Positions 14,872-17,522 of a stretch of DNA of 17,522 nt are shown in pieces. The translations under genes were made by a program, and so were the position numbers. The notes beneath the pieces are model-generated. The model had not been told where the DNA came from and ran no database searches. It was given only the letters and a program-made list of their open reading frames with translations. The stretch covers positions 1 through 17,522 of the forward strand of contig QIHH01000016.1 in assembly GCA_003230195.1 (NCBI GenBank), given 5' to 3'. How positions within the stretch are numbered: the stretch's first letter is position 1; each line of letters starts with the position of its first letter. The stretch is from Gammaproteobacteria bacterium. Lineage in GTDB: Bacteria; Pseudomonadota; Gammaproteobacteria; SZUA-140.

Positions 14872-16611
14872 CTATCTAGGGATAGGAATTAGGTCAGCCT
14901 TGGCTGGCCCGCTACTACCTAATGCAGAACCTATTTTTTTGATGACCCTGCCAACCTTCATACCGACAGCAGTGCCGATGCCAGGGCCAAGTATGGAGGT
15001 GCCAATGACGCCGCCGATGATAGCATCATTGGTAAGCCTAAGGCTGGGATTATTAATTGTTCCGCTAACCTTGAGTGGGGCACTTATGATTGACGCTGTT
15101 TTTCTTAATGCGACAGTGACCTCCCCTGATAATCCATGTTGAGGATCAATTTTAATATTGCCATTGGCATTGATTGAGTTTGAGTTGATATCGATATCTG
15201 AGACCTCGATGTGATTGTCTATAAATATTGCTTTACCAGTTAAGTGTTGAAAGGGGGTTTCACCACCATGGGAGCTTTTTTTGGTTAGTATGGTAGTTGC
15301 TTTTTCGAGGTCTGCTTTATAAATTTTACCATCTGTGATTTTAAACTCCGCCGTTAAGTAAGGACGATCTAATAATCCTTCATGATCATTTTCATTGAGA
15401 TAAAATTCACCCGTCGCATAAAAGGTCCCGCTGGCGATTTTGTCTTCGATGAAGCCTGATAGAAATATTTCAGCATCGATATCACTGGCAACAATCCAGC
15501 CCTTAATATTCCAGTGATCTTTCCAGAGAAAATGAGTGATACCCTGAATAGTCCCACCTGATGTTTTTAGAATACTGTTGTCGTTAATAAGAGAGCCTTT
15601 AGTTAGATGAGCCTCCGCAGAAAATTCATCATAACTAAGCACTATATTGTTATTTTTATCCTTCACTGAGCCATTGGTTATGTAGTATGTGCCTTTGGCT
15701 TCTGGCGCTAAAAATAACTGGCTTAAATCGTTACCATTGAGCTTTATCTTGAGGGCACTGTGAAAGTTACCACTGTAGGTGGTAATGCCAAAGTACTTTA
15801 ATACTGGGGTCATGTGAATATTGGCACTGATAAGTTGGCCATTATACTGCCAGTGTTTTCCCCAGCTAAGTGTGCCTGTGGTTTTTAATAATCCATCATA
15901 GCCATTGATCTCTATATTGGTAATATCAGCTTTGCCTTGATATAACATTGCCTGTACGCTTAGTTTGTCGAATTTGAATGATGGTGATGTGGGTACAGTC
16001 CAGTTTGTGCCTGTTGCACGTAAGTTGTAGCCAGCATCCTGACTAGGCGTAAGAATGGCTTGTAGTGAGCTATCCATTCGAGATAGTGAGATGCCTTTAA
16101 AGCCAAAATTATCCCCAAACTGCGAGCTGAATCGATAGGGGCCAAGGCTTACTTCGTTATGAGATCGAATCATGATGTTTTCACCGCTGATTTGGTGGAT
16201 ATTAAATGTACTAACGTTTGATGTTTTTTTTTCAGCGCTATTTTTTGGTGAAATTAAAGATTTAATAAATGCAATATTGCTTGCTGCCCCTATTAGATGA
16301 ATTCCGCTGATGATGATTTTTCCTCTGAGCAGCGCTAGTGGATCAAGCGTTGCTTGCATGTGTTCAACAAACAGTTCGCCGGGTTGATCAGCATTACCCA
16401 GTATTGAAATATTAGTGGCTGTGAGTGCAGGGAGTGGCATAGCCTGAAGCGACAGAGAGCCAATCATCACTTTTCGTCCAATGCTTTGAGACAAGTGTTT
16501 TTCAAGAATGGACTGATAACCGTCAAGTTGAACCATATAGGGGGTTGCGAAAAGAGTAGCGCCAATCAGGGTTGAAAGAATAAACAGATATTTCATTAAC
16601 CGTTTAAACAT
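14872..16611 (-). CDS. AsmA-family protein
   Basis: The 579-residue protein starts MFKRLMKYLFILSTLIGATLFATPYMV, an uncleaved signal anchor (about 5-24), followed by the typical AsmA opening (sequence around ILEKHLSQSIGRKVMIGSLSLQAMPLPALTATNISI). Beta-rich repeats follow, and the AsmA-like C-terminal region includes FKITDGKIYKADLEKATTIL and GEVTVALR-x(8-10)-PLKVSGTINNPSLRLTNDAIIGG. AsmA-like proteins are inner-membrane-anchored periplasmic beta-groove proteins implicated in phospholipid transport and outer-membrane homeostasis. It ends in a glycine-rich helix with basic residues (VGMKVGRVIKKIGSALGSS). It is convergent with the machine cluster, so it is not in its operon, and any functional link is unproven. 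The ribosome site is weak. Confidence 0.88.
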   Translation of the reverse strand: MFKRLMKYLFILSTLIGATLFATPYMVQLDGYQSILEKHLSQSIGRKVMIGSLSLQAMPLPALTATNISILGNADQPGELFVEHMQATLDPLALLRGKIIISGIHLIGAASNIAFIKSLISPKNSAEKKTSNVSTFNIHQISGENIMIRSHNEVSLGPYRFSSQFGDNFGFKGISLSRMDSSLQAILTPSQDAGYNLRATGTNWTVPTSPSFKFDKLSVQAMLYQGKADITNIEINGYDGLLKTTGTLSWGKHWQYNGQLISANIHMTPVLKYFGITTYSGNFHSALKIKLNGNDLSQLFLAPEAKGTYYITNGSVKDKNNNIVLSYDEFSAEAHLTKGSLINDNSILKTSGGTIQGITHFLWKDHWNIKGWIVASDIDAEIFLSGFIEDKIASGTFYATGEFYLNENDHEGLLDRPYLTAEFKITDGKIYKADLEKATTILTKKSSHGGETPFQHLTGKAIFIDNHIEVSDIDINSNSINANGNIKIDPQHGLSGEVTVALRKTASIISAPLKVSGTINNPSLRLTNDAIIGGVIGTSILGPGIGTAVGMKVGRVIKKIGSALGSSGPAKADLIPIPR

Positions 16612-16978
16612 AACTTATTCTTATTCCTATTTTTTTGAGAAAATCAGCGATTTTTTAGTGTTGCCTGATGCAGCAGCGTGATACTAAAGATATTAAAAGT
16701 TTATCGGCAGTCTGTAATGAAATGAATAGTGAGGCAGGAGTGAGGTGTGAGCACTGTCACAATTCTATGTGAATATCGTGGGGGGCTCTTCGTAGAGCTG
16801 TGTGAAAACTATGGCGACACATAAAGGGCATTGCAGTAGAAAAATCATGCTATTTCTGAAGCGGCTAAATGAGCGATAGGCAACTTAGTTAGTCTTCACT
16901 CCGCCCTGCTGTATAAGTGTTAAATCGATGCAGTGGATGGTAACAGTAACAGTAAGGCTTTATCTGAGAACTGCTTGA
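16612..16978. other. Gene-free stretch upstream of the AsmA-family gene
   Basis: No plausible coding frame is seen. The only structures noticed are a small hairpin GCTCT-TCGT-AGAGC (16785-16798) and a short CAGTAA direct repeat near 16944-16955. The promoter of the AsmA-family gene should be near 16620-16720 on the minus strand but was not identified. Confidence 0.45.
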
Positions 16979-17113
16979 GGGCACCTCTATTAATTCTGGG
17001 CGTGGCAGATTGAATTCTAAATCCGCTACATCAAGGCGTCAATAGCAGGTAATAGCGGGACTATTGCCGATTTAGAATTTAAGCTGCGCGTTCATGAATT
17101 AATAGAGGTGCCC
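16979..17113. mobile_element. MITE with 18-bp perfect terminal inverted repeats
   Basis: GGGCACCTCTATTAATTC at 16979-16996 is repeated exactly in inverted orientation at 17096-17113. The inversion continues imperfectly inward, with ATTCTAAATC at 17013-17022 facing its inverse near 17070-17079, and CAATAG/CTATTG near the centre (17040-17066). The whole 135-bp element is therefore nearly one long hairpin with no coding capacity. Flanks are TTGA on the left and TTAA on the right, a possible degraded target duplication. The ends recall IS5-family inverted repeats from memory, but the parent element is not in the window, so that assignment is uncertain. Confidence 0.8.
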
Positions 17114-17242
17114 TTAAACACTATCTTAACTTCAAGCCTTTGCCAACACCTACGTGCAAAGCAAAGCAAAGGCAATGATAATGAAGGTTTGGTGATAGAG
17201 CCTGATGAAATATGTGCTGACTGCGAAAACGAGTACAACAGA

Positions 17243-17312
17243 GGAACCCCATGAGGGAAAACCTTATGCGGAGGTCTGTGCGAGGAGGATGTCGATATAT
17301 TAGCATCCCTAC
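17243..17312 (+). ncRNA. Possible degenerate group II intron 3' end (domains V-VI)
   Basis: A domain V-like hairpin (17244-17276) has an upper 6-bp stem ATGAGG/CCTTAT (one G-U), a GAAAA loop, a two-nt GC bulge on the 3' side and a lower stem GAACCCC/GGAGGTC. A second hairpin GGATG/CATCC (17287-17308) follows where domain VI would be. The layout matches group II intron 3' ends, but the catalytic AGC triad would read AAC and two lower-stem pairs are mismatched. No reverse transcriptase ORF is upstream. It is at best a dead fragment; a chance resemblance cannot be excluded. Confidence 0.35.
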
Positions 17313-17396
17313 CGCGAACGCCCTGTGAAAATATAGAGTGATTGGGGGCATGAAAGTAAAATTAATTAGTGATAAATACGTGATATTCCTATGATA

Positions 17397-17411
17397 AATT
17401 AATAATTAATT
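17397..17411. repeat. 15-nt AT-only palindrome
   Basis: AATTAATAATTAATT is a perfect palindrome around a central A, in a very AT-rich stretch (17360-17430). It might be an AT-rich insertion target or regulator site, but nothing specific is recognised. Confidence 0.5.
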
Positions 17412-17441
17412 ATTTTATAAATGAGGAAGTATTAATCAGCA

Positions 17442-17522
17442 GTGTCCGGTTAGGTAATTGCAGTCACCAGAGGAAAATAGAGACAAAAACCTAAAAACAT
17501 CGCATTTAAAGCTTGACGTACG
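17442..17522 (+). mobile_element. Possible insertion-sequence end at the right window edge
   Basis: From CAGTGTCCGGTTAGG onward the base composition changes abruptly from the AT-rich flank, and the sequence up to the edge has no coding frame of its own. The AGTGTCCGGTTA string recalls ends of IS4-like elements. This is a recollection, not an alignment. The rest of the element would be beyond the window. Confidence 0.25.

Noticed and set aside
17121..17351. 76-residue minus-strand ORF
   Set aside because: No ribosome site or domain is visible, and it overlaps the possible intron hairpins, so it is more likely non-coding debris.

Overview
The window looks like a gammaproteobacterial chromosome. 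The evidence is the pairing of mreBCD-mrdA (cell-shape genes, minus strand) with a divergent gatCAB operon (plus strand), an arrangement known from Pseudomonas-type genomes, together with protein sequences close to that group. No rRNA or tRNA gene is present, and I would not name a genus from this sequence.

Layout. Positions 1-2659, minus strand: mreB, an intrinsic terminator, then mreC and mreD (4 nt overlap), a tiny in-frame ORF, and the first 15 codons of mrdA (PBP2) running off the left edge. The mreC reading frame matches the family from its first residue, but the codon at the start position is ATA rather than ATG. Positions 2660-2901 are a divergent promoter region. Positions 2902-6152, plus strand: gatC, gatA and gatB, the tRNA-dependent amidotransferase.

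Positions 6451-14684, plus strand, are the interesting part and are visibly more AT-rich than the mre/gat region. Eight genes in two tight groups encode a secreted helical/TPR-like protein, a 947-residue TPR lipoprotein, a 205-residue TPR lipoprotein, a small exported protein of unknown function, an ExbB/TolQ/MotA-type protein, two different ExbD/TolR-type proteins, and a TonB-like protein with a Lys/Pro-rich periplasmic linker and an AgmX/PglI-type C-terminal domain. Together they read as a proton-driven inner-membrane motor (ExbB plus two ExbDs), a periplasm-spanning arm, and outer-membrane TPR lipoproteins. Domain content and order resemble the AglRQS-Glt machinery of Myxococcus gliding and its less-studied gammaproteobacterial relatives. 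One ExbD has Asn where the proton-binding Asp should be, so the motor may use one active and one inactive ExbD subunit.

Positions 14872-16611, minus strand: an AsmA-family protein, convergent with the cluster. Positions 16612-17522 hold no convincing gene but show mobile-element debris: a 135-bp near-palindromic MITE with perfect 18-bp terminal inverted repeats, a possible degenerate group II intron 3' end, and a possible insertion-sequence end at the right edge.
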